NCBI RefSeq assembly: GCF_021728535.1
Contig: NZ_JAKKDU010000006.1
Location: 124,001 to 188,000 of the forward strand
Reading direction: 5' to 3'
Source: Wocania arenilitoris
Lineage (GTDB): Bacteria > Bacteroidota > Bacteroidia > Flavobacteriales > Flavobacteriaceae
Length of the DNA stretch: 64,000 bases
The position numbers were made by a program, and so were the translations under genes. This document shows, one piece after another, positions 46,067 through 55,420 of this stretch. Each line of letters begins with the position of its first letter. The stretch's first letter is position 1. Under the pieces are notes generated by a model that ran no database searches, was not told the DNA's origin, and saw nothing but the letters and a program-made list of their open reading frames with translations.

Positions 46067-48493
46067 TTAGCGTAATTCAGCACCCAATTGTTTTTCAAAA
46101 TTATTTTGAAGTTTATTCATAATTTTATCAATTTGCTTATCAGTTAGTGTTTTGTTTTCATCTTGAATAATGAAACTAACAGCGTAACTCTTTTTACCTT
46201 TTGGTAAGTTTTTACCTTGGTATACATCAAACAATTTTATATTTTTAAGTAGTTGCTTTTCACTTTGCTTAGCAATTTTATATATCGATTCAAAAGTAAC
46301 AGCTTCATCTAATAATAAAGCAAAATCTCGTCGTACTTCTGGGTATTTAGGTATAGCTTTAAATGTAATGTTATGTCGTTTTACAATATCTAAAATAGCA
46401 TCCCAATTAAAATCGGCAAATAATACATCTTGAGAAATATCAAAATGTTTTAAAATTGATTTTTTTACTATACCAAAATCAACCAATTTGGTTTTCTCTA
46501 AACTCAAATTAAGACCTTCGCTAAACAAATCACTCTTTATTGGAGATTCCTTAAATCTTGTAATACTCAAACGATCTAACAGAGAAACAATACTGCCTTT
46601 TATGAAAAAGAAATCACTCTTTCTTGGTGCATTATGCCAACTTTCGTTATTCTGATTTCCAGTGGCAAAAAGCGTTAAATGTTTGTTTTCAACTCTATTA
46701 TCATTATAATGATGATAGGTTTTACCAAATTCGAAGAACTTTAAATCTTGTCGCTTTCTATTAATATTATGCGAGATAGCTTCTAAACCAGAAAACAATA
46801 AAGATTGGCGCAACACAGATAAATCATTACTTAAAGGGTTTAGCATAGTAATATTATATTCCTCTTTTAACTGCTCGCTTAGCGCTGTGTAATTTGGATT
46901 AGTTAATGAGTTTGAAAGAATTTCATAATACCCCTGAGCTGCCAACTGATTGCTAACTATATTCTGAATTTTATGATCTTCAAAACGAGATGTGCTAGAA
47001 ATAGATGCGTTTAATTTTTCGGTGGTTTTAATATTGTTATACCCATAAACTCTTAAAATTTCTTCAATAATATCTGCTTCACGCTGTACATCATTTCTAT
47101 AAGAAGGAACGGTTAATCCTAGTCCTGTTTCGGTAACATTATTAACTTTAATGTCTAGCGAGGTTAAAATACTTTTAATGGTTTCTCTAGGAATTTCCTC
47201 TCCAATTAACTTTTTTGCATTGTCAAAACTTAAGCGTACCTGAAAATCTTCAATTTTGCTAGGATATAAATCAATTACATCACTGGTAATTTCGCCACCA
47301 GCTAACTCTTGAATTAATAAAGCGGCACGTTTTAAAGCATACTCAGTAATATTGGGGTCAATTCCGCGCTCAAATCTAAAAGAAGCATCGGTGTTTAAGC
47401 CATGTCTCTTTGCTGATTTACGAATACTAACGGGATTAAAATAAGCACTTTCTAAAAATATACTAGTAGTACTTTCTGTAACTCCAGAATCTATTCCGCC
47501 AAAAACACCAGCAATACACATTGGTTTTTCGGCATTGCAAATCATTAAATCGTCTTCGTGTAATTCACGTTCAACACCATCTAAAGTTATAAATTTTGTG
47601 CCCGTTTTTACAGTTTTTACTTCAATTTTATTTCCTGATATTTTTACAGCATCAAATGCATGAAGTGGTTGCCCTAACTCATGCAACACATAGTTAGTTG
47701 CATCAACAATATTGTTAATTGGGCTTAGTCCAATAGCCTTTAAACGATGTTGTAACCAGTTTGGAGACTCAGCGACTTTTAAACTAGAAATCGTTACACC
47801 GCAATAACGCGGTGCTAAATCTTTATTTTCTACATCAACATCAACTTTTAATGTGCGATTGTCAATACGAAAAGAACTTACTGAAGGCGTTATAAGCTCT
47901 AAATTAATATTCTTTTGAATTAAACCTGCTTTTAAATCGCGAGCAACACCTAGATGACTCATGGCATCAGCACGGTTTGGTGTTAATCCTATTACAAAAA
48001 TCTTATCGTTTTCAATATCAAAAACATCAGCAGCTAGAGTTCCTACCTTAATTTTATCATCTAAAACCATAATGCCATCGTGTGATTTTCCTATACCTAA
48101 TTCATCTTCGGCACAAATCATTCCATGACTTTCTTCTCCACGAATCTTCCCTTTTTTAATTGTCCAAGATTCCCCCTCAGCAGTATATAAAGTTGTTCCA
48201 ATAGTAGCAACAGGTACTTTTTGTCCAGCAGCAACATTAGGTGCTCCACAAACTATTTGCAATGGAGCATCGCTACCTATATCAACTGTGGTTAACTTTA
48301 ATTTATCGGCATTGGGGTGTTTAACACAGGTTAAAACCTTACCAATAATAACACCCTCTAATCCTCCTTTTATAGATTGGTAACTTTCTACACCTTCAAC
48401 TTCAAGACCTAAATCTGTAAGTAGCTCGCTGGTTTGTTCTGAAGTCCAATCTGTTTTTATAAATTGCTTTATCCAGTTATATGAAATTCGCAT
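46067..48493 (-). CDS. pheT: Phenylalanine-tRNA ligase beta subunit
   Basis: The large subunit of the tetrameric PheRS, which pairs with PheS to charge tRNA-Phe. At 808 residues it has the normal full length. Visible parts: start MRISYNWIKQFIK, the OB-fold tRNA-binding domain (IGKVLTCVKHPNADKLKLTTVDIG, VCGAPNVAAGQ), the B3/B4 editing region (NNIVDATNYVLHELGQPLHAFD), B5 (DIIEEILRVYGYNNI), catalytic-like core and the C-terminal anticodon-binding FDX-ACB domain (YPEVRRDFALLLD, LFDVYQGKNLPKGKKSYAVS). It is transcribed alone; pheS is not in this window. A perfect promoter lies upstream. Confidence 0.96.
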   Translation of the reverse strand: MRISYNWIKQFIKTDWTSEQTSELLTDLGLEVEGVESYQSIKGGLEGVIIGKVLTCVKHPNADKLKLTTVDIGSDAPLQIVCGAPNVAAGQKVPVATIGTTLYTAEGESWTIKKGKIRGEESHGMICAEDELGIGKSHDGIMVLDDKIKVGTLAADVFDIENDKIFVIGLTPNRADAMSHLGVARDLKAGLIQKNINLELITPSVSSFRIDNRTLKVDVDVENKDLAPRYCGVTISSLKVAESPNWLQHRLKAIGLSPINNIVDATNYVLHELGQPLHAFDAVKISGNKIEVKTVKTGTKFITLDGVERELHEDDLMICNAEKPMCIAGVFGGIDSGVTESTTSIFLESAYFNPVSIRKSAKRHGLNTDASFRFERGIDPNITEYALKRAALLIQELAGGEITSDVIDLYPSKIEDFQVRLSFDNAKKLIGEEIPRETIKSILTSLDIKVNNVTETGLGLTVPSYRNDVQREADIIEEILRVYGYNNIKTTEKLNASISSTSRFEDHKIQNIVSNQLAAQGYYEILSNSLTNPNYTALSEQLKEEYNITMLNPLSNDLSVLRQSLLFSGLEAISHNINRKRQDLKFFEFGKTYHHYNDNRVENKHLTLFATGNQNNESWHNAPRKSDFFFIKGSIVSLLDRLSITRFKESPIKSDLFSEGLNLSLEKTKLVDFGIVKKSILKHFDISQDVLFADFNWDAILDIVKRHNITFKAIPKYPEVRRDFALLLDEAVTFESIYKIAKQSEKQLLKNIKLFDVYQGKNLPKGKKSYAVSFIIQDENKTLTDKQIDKIMNKLQNNFEKQLGAELR

Positions 48494-48516
48494 AAATCAT
48501 TTCCTATTTAAGCGAA

Positions 48517-48546
48517 CAAAGATAAAATATTGAAGTTAGCATTCAA
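48517..48546 (-). promoter_or_regulatory. Promoter of pheT
   Basis: On the minus strand TTG (48546-48544) and TATCTTTG (48524-48517) are separated by 19 bases, an ideal Bacteroidota -33/-7 pair. The start of transcription would be about 17 bases before the ATG. Confidence 0.7.
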
Positions 48547-48632
48547 ACAATGTATAATTATTTATGAATGACATTCAAAAAAATCAAATAAGTTTTCTAA
48601 CAAAGTTGATTATTAGTTAAGATTTCAATGGT

Positions 48633-49103
48633 TTATAACTCTTCTAACATTAAATTGTAATCGTATTGTAAATCTTCATGCAAAGTACCAATTATTTTTT
48701 TTGCTAAAAGGAGTTGTCTGTTATACGAGTTTTGTAATTGTGCACTATATTTTATGCTAGGGGAAAAGCCTTTTAATTTTTGGCAAAAGTAGAGGAGTAG
48801 TTCTACTTCTGTTTCCTTCTTTTGTGAGTAACGAATATATTTTTTTATGTTTTTAAGAATCTTGCGGACACTTTTTCTAATATAAAAATAGCTTTTTGTA
48901 TTAATTAGTTCAAATTCATCATCTATATAATTTTTAACTGATTGAATATAGCCACTTTCGTTATGAGACTCAAAAAGTAAATAGGTAAGTAATTCTTTGT
49001 TTTCCTTTTTGAAGCGTGATAAACGCAAACAAAGTTCTTGAATTTCGGTAGTAGATAATGTGTTTAATTCTTGTTTTATATCTTTAAGTGCTACTGCTTT
49101 CAT
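48633..49103 (-). CDS. Conserved helical protein of unknown function (156 aa)
   Basis: A cytoplasmic, almost wholly alpha-helical protein with no signal peptide and no known catalytic motif. It begins MKAVALKDIKQELNTLSTTEIQELCLRLSRFKKENKELLTYLLFE and continues with helices rich in Lys and Tyr. Proteins of this type are found as single hypothetical genes in Flavobacteriaceae. It lies between a terminator-like hairpin and pheT on the same strand. No function is assigned. Confidence 0.75.
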   Translation of the reverse strand: MKAVALKDIKQELNTLSTTEIQELCLRLSRFKKENKELLTYLLFESHNESGYIQSVKNYIDDEFELINTKSYFYIRKSVRKILKNIKKYIRYSQKKETEVELLLYFCQKLKGFSPSIKYSAQLQNSYNRQLLLAKKIIGTLHEDLQYDYNLMLEEL

Positions 49104-49134
49104 TTGTTATGTTTGATGATAAATATATAAAAAG

Positions 49135-49169
49135 AAAAGCCTTTTCGAAACAGATAAGAAAAGGCTTTT
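49135..49169 (-). terminator. Rho-independent terminator after the E1 gene
   Basis: Arms aaaagccttttc (49135-49146) and gaaaaggctttt (49158-49169) form a 12-base perfect stem with an 11-base loop. A T-rich run follows on the minus strand. It lies 20 bases beyond the end of the E1 dehydrogenase gene and could also act on the plus strand. Confidence 0.75.
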
Positions 49170-49189
49170 TAAATTATTTATATTATGAG

Positions 49190-51601
49190 TTATCTTAATT
49201 TAGGATAATCATCAGGATTTGCTTCATGCATTACCTCATAGACTGCTTCAAAAATATCTTCAGCTGAAGGTTTTGAGAAGTAATCACCATCGTTCCCGTA
49301 AGCTGGTCTGTGTGCTTTAGCGCTTAATGTTTTTGGCTGACCATCTAAAAACTGATACCCATTTTGAGTGTTTAATATCTCATTTAAAATATATGCTGAA
49401 GCGCCTCCAGGAACATCTTCATCTATTACCATAACACGATTTGTTTTGGTTATACTTTTAGCAATGTCGTGATTTAAATCGAATGGCAATAAAGATTGTA
49501 CATCAATAACTTCGGCATCAATACCAACAGTTAATAATTCTTTAGCAGTTTGCTCCACTATGCGAAGTGTTGAACCGTAAGAAACCAATGTAATATCTGT
49601 ACCTGTTTTTACAGTTTCAACTACGCCAATTGGTGTTTTAATATCACTTAAATTATTTGGCATTCTTTCCTTTAAACGATATCCATTAAGACACTCAATA
49701 ACTAGTCCAGGTTCGTCACCTTGCAGAAGCGTGTTGTAAAATCCAGCAGCTTTAGTCATGTTTCTAGGGACTAAAATATGAATACCACGCATTAAATTAA
49801 TGAGTCCACCCATTTGAGAACCCGAATGCCATATACCTTCTAATCTATGTCCGCGTGTTCGAATAATTAAAGGTGCTTTTTGCATACCTCTAGTTCTGTA
49901 ATGTAGCGTAGCTAAATCGTCGCTAATTACATTTAAGGCATATAAAACATAATCTAAATATTGAATTTCTGCAATAGGACGTAAACCACGTAATGCCATA
50001 CCAATACCTTGACCTATTATAGTTGCTTCTCTAATTCCTGCATCGGCTACTCTTAATTCACCATATTTTTCTTGTAAACCTTCTAAACCTTGATTTACAT
50101 CACCTATATTACCAGTGTCTTCTCCAAAAACTAATACTTCGGGGTGGTTTGAAAACATTGAATCAAAATTATCGCGGATAATAATACGACCATCTACTTG
50201 CTGAGCATCTTTATTGTAACTTGGTTTTACTTCATTAACTTGAAGTGCCGATTTTTCTGTTTCAGAATATAAATGAGAACTAAATTTTGGTTGTACGTTT
50301 TCAATAATAGTATTTATCCAATTTTTAAGTTGCTGTTTGTGTGCATTAGTTTCTCCTAAAGTGTGCCTTAATGTTTTTCTGGCATGAGATAACAAATCTT
50401 TTCTTGTAGGTTCACTTACATTAGATAAACTATGTATAATGGGTTTAATAAATACACTATTAATGCTTGAACTAGCAACGCTATTTAAAATAGAAATTAA
50501 TTCTTGCTGTTCTTTTTTAATTGGATTTAAAAAAGTATTCCAAGCTTTACTTTTTGCTTCACGTACTTCTTTTTTTAAATTACGCTCAATTTCTGTAAGT
50601 ATCTCGTTGGTTGCAATGCCACTTTCAATAATCCACTCACGCATTTTTAAATTGCAATCGTTATTTCTTTCCCATTCTAAGCGTTCTGTGCTTTTATAAC
50701 GCTCGTGCGAACCAGATGTGGAATGCCCTTGTGGTTGTGTTAATTCGGTTACATGAATAAGCACAGGCACATGTTCTTCTCTTGCTATGGCAGAAGCTTC
50801 TTGGTAAGTTTCTATAAGATTAGCATAATCCCAACCTTTAACGCGTAGTATTTCGTAGCCTTTTTGTTCGCTATCGCGTTGAAATCCTTTTAGTATTTCT
50901 GAAATATTTTCCTTTGTGGTTTGATGTTTTGCATGTACAGAGATGCCGTATTCGTCGTCCCAAATGCTAATAACCATAGGAACTTGTAAAACACCTGCTG
51001 CATTTATGGTTTCAAAAAACAGGCCCTCACTGGTACTTGCATTACCAATGGTGCCCCAAGCGACTTCATTTCCGTTATTTGAAAAATTGCTTGTATTTAC
51101 GCCTTTAACTTTTCTGAAAATTTTTGAGGCTTGAGCTAACCCTAGTAAACGAGGCATTTGACCTGCGGTACAAGAGATATCTGCGCTAGAATTATATTGC
51201 TTTGTTAAGTCTTTCCAATTACCATTGTTATCTAAGCTATGTGTTGTAAAATGACCCCCCATTTGCCGACCAGCAGACATGGGCTCTAATGCTAAATCTG
51301 TATTAGCATAAAGACCAGCAAAAAATTGTTCTATTGATAGTTTGCCAATTGCCATCATAAAAGTTTGATCGCGGTAATATCCAGACCTCCAATCCCCTTT
51401 TAAAAAGGCTTTAGCCATTGCTAATTGGGGAACTTCCTTGCCATCCCCAAAAATGCCAAATTTTGCTTTTCCGGTTAGTACTTCTCGTCTTCCTAATAAA
51501 CTACATTCTCTACTTTTTACCGCTATGGTATAATCATTTAAAACTTCTGTTTTAAAATCTTCAAAAGAAATGTTGTTTTTCAAATCAGGAATTAATTGCA
51601 T
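49190..51601 (-). CDS. Branched-chain 2-oxoacid dehydrogenase E1, fused alpha and beta subunits
   Basis: A thiamine-diphosphate enzyme with both E1 chains in one 803-residue protein. The alpha part (about 1-400) has MAKAFLKGDWRSGYYRDQTF, SAGRQMGGHF, GNASTSEGLFFETINAAGV and WDDEYGISV. At these last sites the usual GDG and NN of the ThDP motif read GNA and DD, a variation that I recall in Bacteroidota fused enzymes. The beta part (about 470-803) has VLVFGEDTGNIGDVNQGLEGLQEKYG, REATIIGQGIGMALRGLRPIAEIQY, and RTRGHRLEGIWHSGSQMGG. It would decarboxylate branched-chain keto acids, supplying branched starter units for iso-fatty acids. E2 and E3 are not in the window. It has its own promoter and terminator. 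Confidence 0.9.
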   Translation of the reverse strand: MQLIPDLKNNISFEDFKTEVLNDYTIAVKSRECSLLGRREVLTGKAKFGIFGDGKEVPQLAMAKAFLKGDWRSGYYRDQTFMMAIGKLSIEQFFAGLYANTDLALEPMSAGRQMGGHFTTHSLDNNGNWKDLTKQYNSSADISCTAGQMPRLLGLAQASKIFRKVKGVNTSNFSNNGNEVAWGTIGNASTSEGLFFETINAAGVLQVPMVISIWDDEYGISVHAKHQTTKENISEILKGFQRDSEQKGYEILRVKGWDYANLIETYQEASAIAREEHVPVLIHVTELTQPQGHSTSGSHERYKSTERLEWERNNDCNLKMREWIIESGIATNEILTEIERNLKKEVREAKSKAWNTFLNPIKKEQQELISILNSVASSSINSVFIKPIIHSLSNVSEPTRKDLLSHARKTLRHTLGETNAHKQQLKNWINTIIENVQPKFSSHLYSETEKSALQVNEVKPSYNKDAQQVDGRIIIRDNFDSMFSNHPEVLVFGEDTGNIGDVNQGLEGLQEKYGELRVADAGIREATIIGQGIGMALRGLRPIAEIQYLDYVLYALNVISDDLATLHYRTRGMQKAPLIIRTRGHRLEGIWHSGSQMGGLINLMRGIHILVPRNMTKAAGFYNTLLQGDEPGLVIECLNGYRLKERMPNNLSDIKTPIGVVETVKTGTDITLVSYGSTLRIVEQTAKELLTVGIDAEVIDVQSLLPFDLNHDIAKSITKTNRVMVIDEDVPGGASAYILNEILNTQNGYQFLDGQPKTLSAKAHRPAYGNDGDYFSKPSAEDIFEAVYEVMHEANPDDYPKLR

Positions 51602-51622
51602 TTATTAGAATTTTTGCTACAG

Positions 51623-51653
51623 CAAAAGTAGTTAAATTTTGTTGTTTTTACAA
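51623..51653 (-). promoter_or_regulatory. Promoter of the E1 dehydrogenase gene
   Basis: TTG (51653-51651, minus strand) is followed after 20 bases by TACTTTTG (51630-51623), a full match to TAnnTTTG. It lies about 20 bases upstream of the ATG. Confidence 0.6.
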
Positions 51654-51772
51654 TTATAATCCGTATAAACAAATTGAATTATCACTAAAAATGCACGACA
51701 TAATAAGTTAATATTATAAATATCTTAAAAAAAACCTATGTATTCAAAGAATATGTTAAATAAATTAACGTT

Positions 51773-54604
51773 TTAGTACCAGCGTCTTCTAAATAATCCT
51801 AAAAGTGATTGCGGATCTAAAGTAAACTTAAACCTGATTTTTTGATCATAATTAGGTTGTCCAATTTCCCAGCCTAAATTTGAATATATAGGAAAGTATA
51901 TTTCAAAATAGTCAGTCACCAAGTCAATTCTAATACCAGAGTCGTAGACAAATTTTAGATTTTCAAACTTGTTTTTTACAATACCAATATCGCCATATGC
52001 TAAAATATATTTCCAAAGTGTAGTACTTGTATTTATTGTACTAATCCATTGGTTTGCAAAAGGGGTTTCTAGTTTAGATTTGAAACCACCTTCGGCAGTA
52101 ATATATTGCTGGCTAAATATTCCGCTAGCTTCAGAACGACCTAAATAATTATAATCAAACAAATAGTCTGTAGGTCTGTCTAGTGCAAAACTAAAATAAT
52201 CAGAAGTTGCATCTGTTCTATTGCTTAAAAATGCTCCAGTAAAAAAGCGCAAGTTTAATTGTCGGTTGCTTTCAAACAATCGCCTGTATTCATAATTGAA
52301 CGACACCTTGCTAAACGTTTTAGCTATTTGTAGATCTGTAGACCATTTGCTGAAATTTATTAAATTATCGTTAGAGTTTAAATAATTAATATTAAATATA
52401 TTATAATTTGGTTCGGTAGTGTTAACTATATTGTTTACATCTTCATCTCTATTAATATCTATATACCTAAGCTTTAATCGCTGCCTTTTATTTGATCTAA
52501 AATCATTATCATTTCTGAATAAAAAAGTTAGAGAAGGAATTATTTTTCTAACAAATAAATCTTCAGCATAAGATGAATAGCCTCCCTTAATGCCGTAATT
52601 AATGGAATATAAATTACTGTTTTCTAAATAATGAGTCATGGATGCTGAAGCAGAACCAGTAAAAGATTTAGATTTTAAGGCATATCTAGGCTGAATTTTA
52701 TAATTAAACTGTTTTCTCAATAGTGTTGTATTGTATGCTTTAAGCCCAAAAGTAAAGCCATCGTAAATATTATTAAACTCTGCCAATGGCATAAGAAAGA
52801 CTTGATTGTAATTAGGGTCTTCTATATCCTTAAAAAGCCTAAATTGTAAAGGTTTATTATTAAAGAAAAACCCTTTTAACGATTTCCAATTGTCTCTTTG
52901 ATTAAATTCTGGAATCACTCTGTTGTAATTTAAAACTAGCTTATTGGCATCATTTCTTGGTATCGTAATAGTTTTGTTTTCTCTTACATTCTCTATCCAA
53001 TATTTTGAAACAATGCTATCGTTATTTAGTGCGTATAAAGAAATAGGCGTGTTACTGTTCCTTTTATTTTTTAGAGTTAGGGTTATAGAGTCTTCTGTTT
53101 TTGTTATTTTTTTAATCTTGAAATCAATTTTTTTGCGGGTGTTTATATAATCATTAAAAAACCAATCAACATCTTTTGGTGTCTTACTTTTTAAATGGTC
53201 TTCAAATTCTTTTGGAGATGTTAGCTGTAGTTTGGTTTTTTCTAGAAATGATTTAAGTGTGTTCTCTAAAACATTTGAATTAATAAAATCGTCTAAATAT
53301 TTAAGACCAACCCCTGCTTTATATTTGTTTGCTAAGTTGGCGTTAAACTTAAGCAACGAGTCTTTAGACATTGTTAATGGCTGATCTCTGTTGGTTCTTG
53401 ACATAGACATGAACGCAAATACATATTTATCGTTAAAAGTCATATCAGCTGCATGAAATGATCGAACACCCCAAAAATCTGCTAAAGATCCTAAAAACTT
53501 CATGTTGGGGTAGTGTTCTTCTACATAATTCATTAAATAATATATCTGTATACCGTCAATTAACCACTGATCTTTTCTTGGGTTTATAAGTAATGTGTTT
53601 TCCAAATAATTGCGTATCGCAACTTTTAAAAGTTTAAGTTCATATTTAAAAGTTATGGGGTAAACTTTAATAAAACTTGGTAGAAAATTTAAACCATAAA
53701 TGGGGTCTTTATTGTAATCAATATCAGTTAAAAGTAATTTTTTGTGCGGGTAATCTCCAAGATTTTTTAGTATGAACTTTGTGATTTTTTCAGTAATTAA
53801 AACGCGGTCCATAAGCTCTAAACCATCATTGTCAATGTTAGAAATTAAAGATAAATTTTGTGTTTCAATGGTTTCAAAACCAGATCTTTTTCTAAATAAC
53901 AGCTTATTGCTAACCCTGTCTTTACCTACTAAGTTAATTATTTGTTTTTTAGCGTTTTGTGGTGATTTATTTAAATTTAAATCTGAAATAATTATGTAGC
54001 CATTAGGATAAGTGATTTCTAAACTTAAATCTGCTTTTGGGATAAATAAATCATCTAAATTTTTATTGCTGTAATACTGCCATTCACCATTATAAACAGC
54101 GGGCGTTATATACCAGTATTTTAGTGTTAACTCGCCATATTCTGAAATGCCGTAGTTTGTAAATTTGTCTTTGGGTATTTGAACTATATATTCTAAATCT
54201 ATACTATAAAATTCGTTAGGTTGCAATGGTGTTTTTAACTCAACTTTTATAACGTCTGGTTGATTTTTTAGTTGATTAAAAACTAAGGTATCATTGTTTT
54301 GTTTTATTGATGTGATTACTGAATATCCTCTATCTTCATTTTTTGCTAAGTGGAATTTATTATCGTACTCCTCGGCAAATCGAATGGCAAGTGGTGTTTT
54401 TTTAGTTGAATAGCTATTATTCCAATCGTTTAGATATATAGATTGAAGAACGTCTTGTGATGTATTTTTGTATTGAATGGTTTGAGAGACGGTGATTTTT
54501 CTATTCTCAATATCAAAGTTAGCTTTTAGGTCAATTTTATTTTGACCAAAACTTATGATACTTAAAAAGACAAGTGTAAGAGAGAAAAATCCGTGTAACT
54601 TCAA
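51773..54604 (-). CDS. M1 peptidase-like protein lacking the zinc motif, with C-terminal beta-barrel-like region
   Basis: A 943-residue exported protein (signal peptide ending ISFGQ). The N-terminal part follows the M1 aminopeptidase plan: DIENRKITVSQTIQYKN, SIYLNDWNNSYS, and the substrate-strand region LKYWYITPAVYNGEWQYYSN. At the active site the HExxH helix is absent; the corresponding segment is RNYLENTLLINPRKDQWLIDGIQIYYLMNYVEEHYP, where only the later W..(D/E)G....Y part is kept. The last ~350 residues have the alternating pattern and Asn/Tyr-rich turns of an outer-membrane barrel, ending LLGLFRRRWY. I infer a catalytically inactive, membrane-embedded derivative. It is a single gene. Confidence 0.75.
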   Translation of the reverse strand: MKLHGFFSLTLVFLSIISFGQNKIDLKANFDIENRKITVSQTIQYKNTSQDVLQSIYLNDWNNSYSTKKTPLAIRFAEEYDNKFHLAKNEDRGYSVITSIKQNNDTLVFNQLKNQPDVIKVELKTPLQPNEFYSIDLEYIVQIPKDKFTNYGISEYGELTLKYWYITPAVYNGEWQYYSNKNLDDLFIPKADLSLEITYPNGYIIISDLNLNKSPQNAKKQIINLVGKDRVSNKLLFRKRSGFETIETQNLSLISNIDNDGLELMDRVLITEKITKFILKNLGDYPHKKLLLTDIDYNKDPIYGLNFLPSFIKVYPITFKYELKLLKVAIRNYLENTLLINPRKDQWLIDGIQIYYLMNYVEEHYPNMKFLGSLADFWGVRSFHAADMTFNDKYVFAFMSMSRTNRDQPLTMSKDSLLKFNANLANKYKAGVGLKYLDDFINSNVLENTLKSFLEKTKLQLTSPKEFEDHLKSKTPKDVDWFFNDYINTRKKIDFKIKKITKTEDSITLTLKNKRNSNTPISLYALNNDSIVSKYWIENVRENKTITIPRNDANKLVLNYNRVIPEFNQRDNWKSLKGFFFNNKPLQFRLFKDIEDPNYNQVFLMPLAEFNNIYDGFTFGLKAYNTTLLRKQFNYKIQPRYALKSKSFTGSASASMTHYLENSNLYSINYGIKGGYSSYAEDLFVRKIIPSLTFLFRNDNDFRSNKRQRLKLRYIDINRDEDVNNIVNTTEPNYNIFNINYLNSNDNLINFSKWSTDLQIAKTFSKVSFNYEYRRLFESNRQLNLRFFTGAFLSNRTDATSDYFSFALDRPTDYLFDYNYLGRSEASGIFSQQYITAEGGFKSKLETPFANQWISTINTSTTLWKYILAYGDIGIVKNKFENLKFVYDSGIRIDLVTDYFEIYFPIYSNLGWEIGQPNYDQKIRFKFTLDPQSLLGLFRRRWY

Positions 54605-54712
54605 TTTATTCTATAACATTAATATGGTTAATAACAATGTAAGGCGTTGCAATATACTAAAATATAATGTTTGCTTAGTCTTAAAACCTTTGGTTTACTA
54701 AGTGTTTGGGTG

Positions 54713-55402
54713 TTAAAAATTAGGACTTAAGTTTGATTCTTTGTAAAAGGCATTTAATATGTCAATCACTTCTTGGTCAGTATCTACTAAATGTATTAAG
54801 TCTAAATCTTTTGCAGAAATATTTCCAAATTTATTTAATAAGGTTGTCTTTATCCATTCAAAAAGACCTTCCCAAAATTCAGTCCCCACTAATATTATAG
54901 GGAATTTTTCAATTTTGTGGGTTTGTATTAAGGTAATGGCTTCAAAAAGCTCATCTAAAGTTCCAAAGCCGCCAGGCATAACAACAAAGCCTTGAGAATA
55001 TTTAACAAACATGACTTTGCGCACAAAGAAATAATCAAAATCTAAGCTTTTATCAGAATCGATGTATGGGTTATCGTGCTGTTCGAAAGGTAAATCTATA
55101 TTTAAACCAACAGAAGTACCACCGCCTAAATGAGCTCCTTTATTACCAGCTTCCATTATTCCTGGTCCACCGCCAGTAATAACACCATAACCTGATTCCA
55201 CAATACTTTTGGCAATACTTTCAGCTTGTTTATAATATTTATTATCTGGTTTTGTTCTTGCAGAACCGAAAATGGATACACAAGGACCAATTTTACTTAG
55301 TTTTTCGTAACCATTAACAAATTCGCCCATGATTTTAAAAATGGCCCACGAATCGTTTGTTTTAATCTCATTCCAACCTTTGTGACGTAGTTCCTTTCTC
55401 AT
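54713..55402 (-). CDS. LOG-family Rossmann-fold protein (TIGR00730)
   Basis: A 229-residue protein of the LOG/YgdH-type family, related to cytokinin riboside 5'-monophosphate phosphoribohydrolases. Motifs: SIFGSARTKPDNKYY, YGVITGGGPGIMEAGNKGAHLGGG, and PGGFGTLDELFEAIT, which include the conserved Arg and the PGGxGTxxE phosphate-binding and catalytic motif. In bacteria the family hydrolyses nucleoside monophosphates to base and ribose 5-phosphate. It follows uvrA after 18 bases on the same strand and is likely cotranscribed with it. Confidence 0.92.
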   Translation of the reverse strand: MRKELRHKGWNEIKTNDSWAIFKIMGEFVNGYEKLSKIGPCVSIFGSARTKPDNKYYKQAESIAKSIVESGYGVITGGGPGIMEAGNKGAHLGGGTSVGLNIDLPFEQHDNPYIDSDKSLDFDYFFVRKVMFVKYSQGFVVMPGGFGTLDELFEAITLIQTHKIEKFPIILVGTEFWEGLFEWIKTTLLNKFGNISAKDLDLIHLVDTDQEVIDILNAFYKESNLSPNF

Positions 55403-55420
55403 AATCTATGATTTTCCTCG

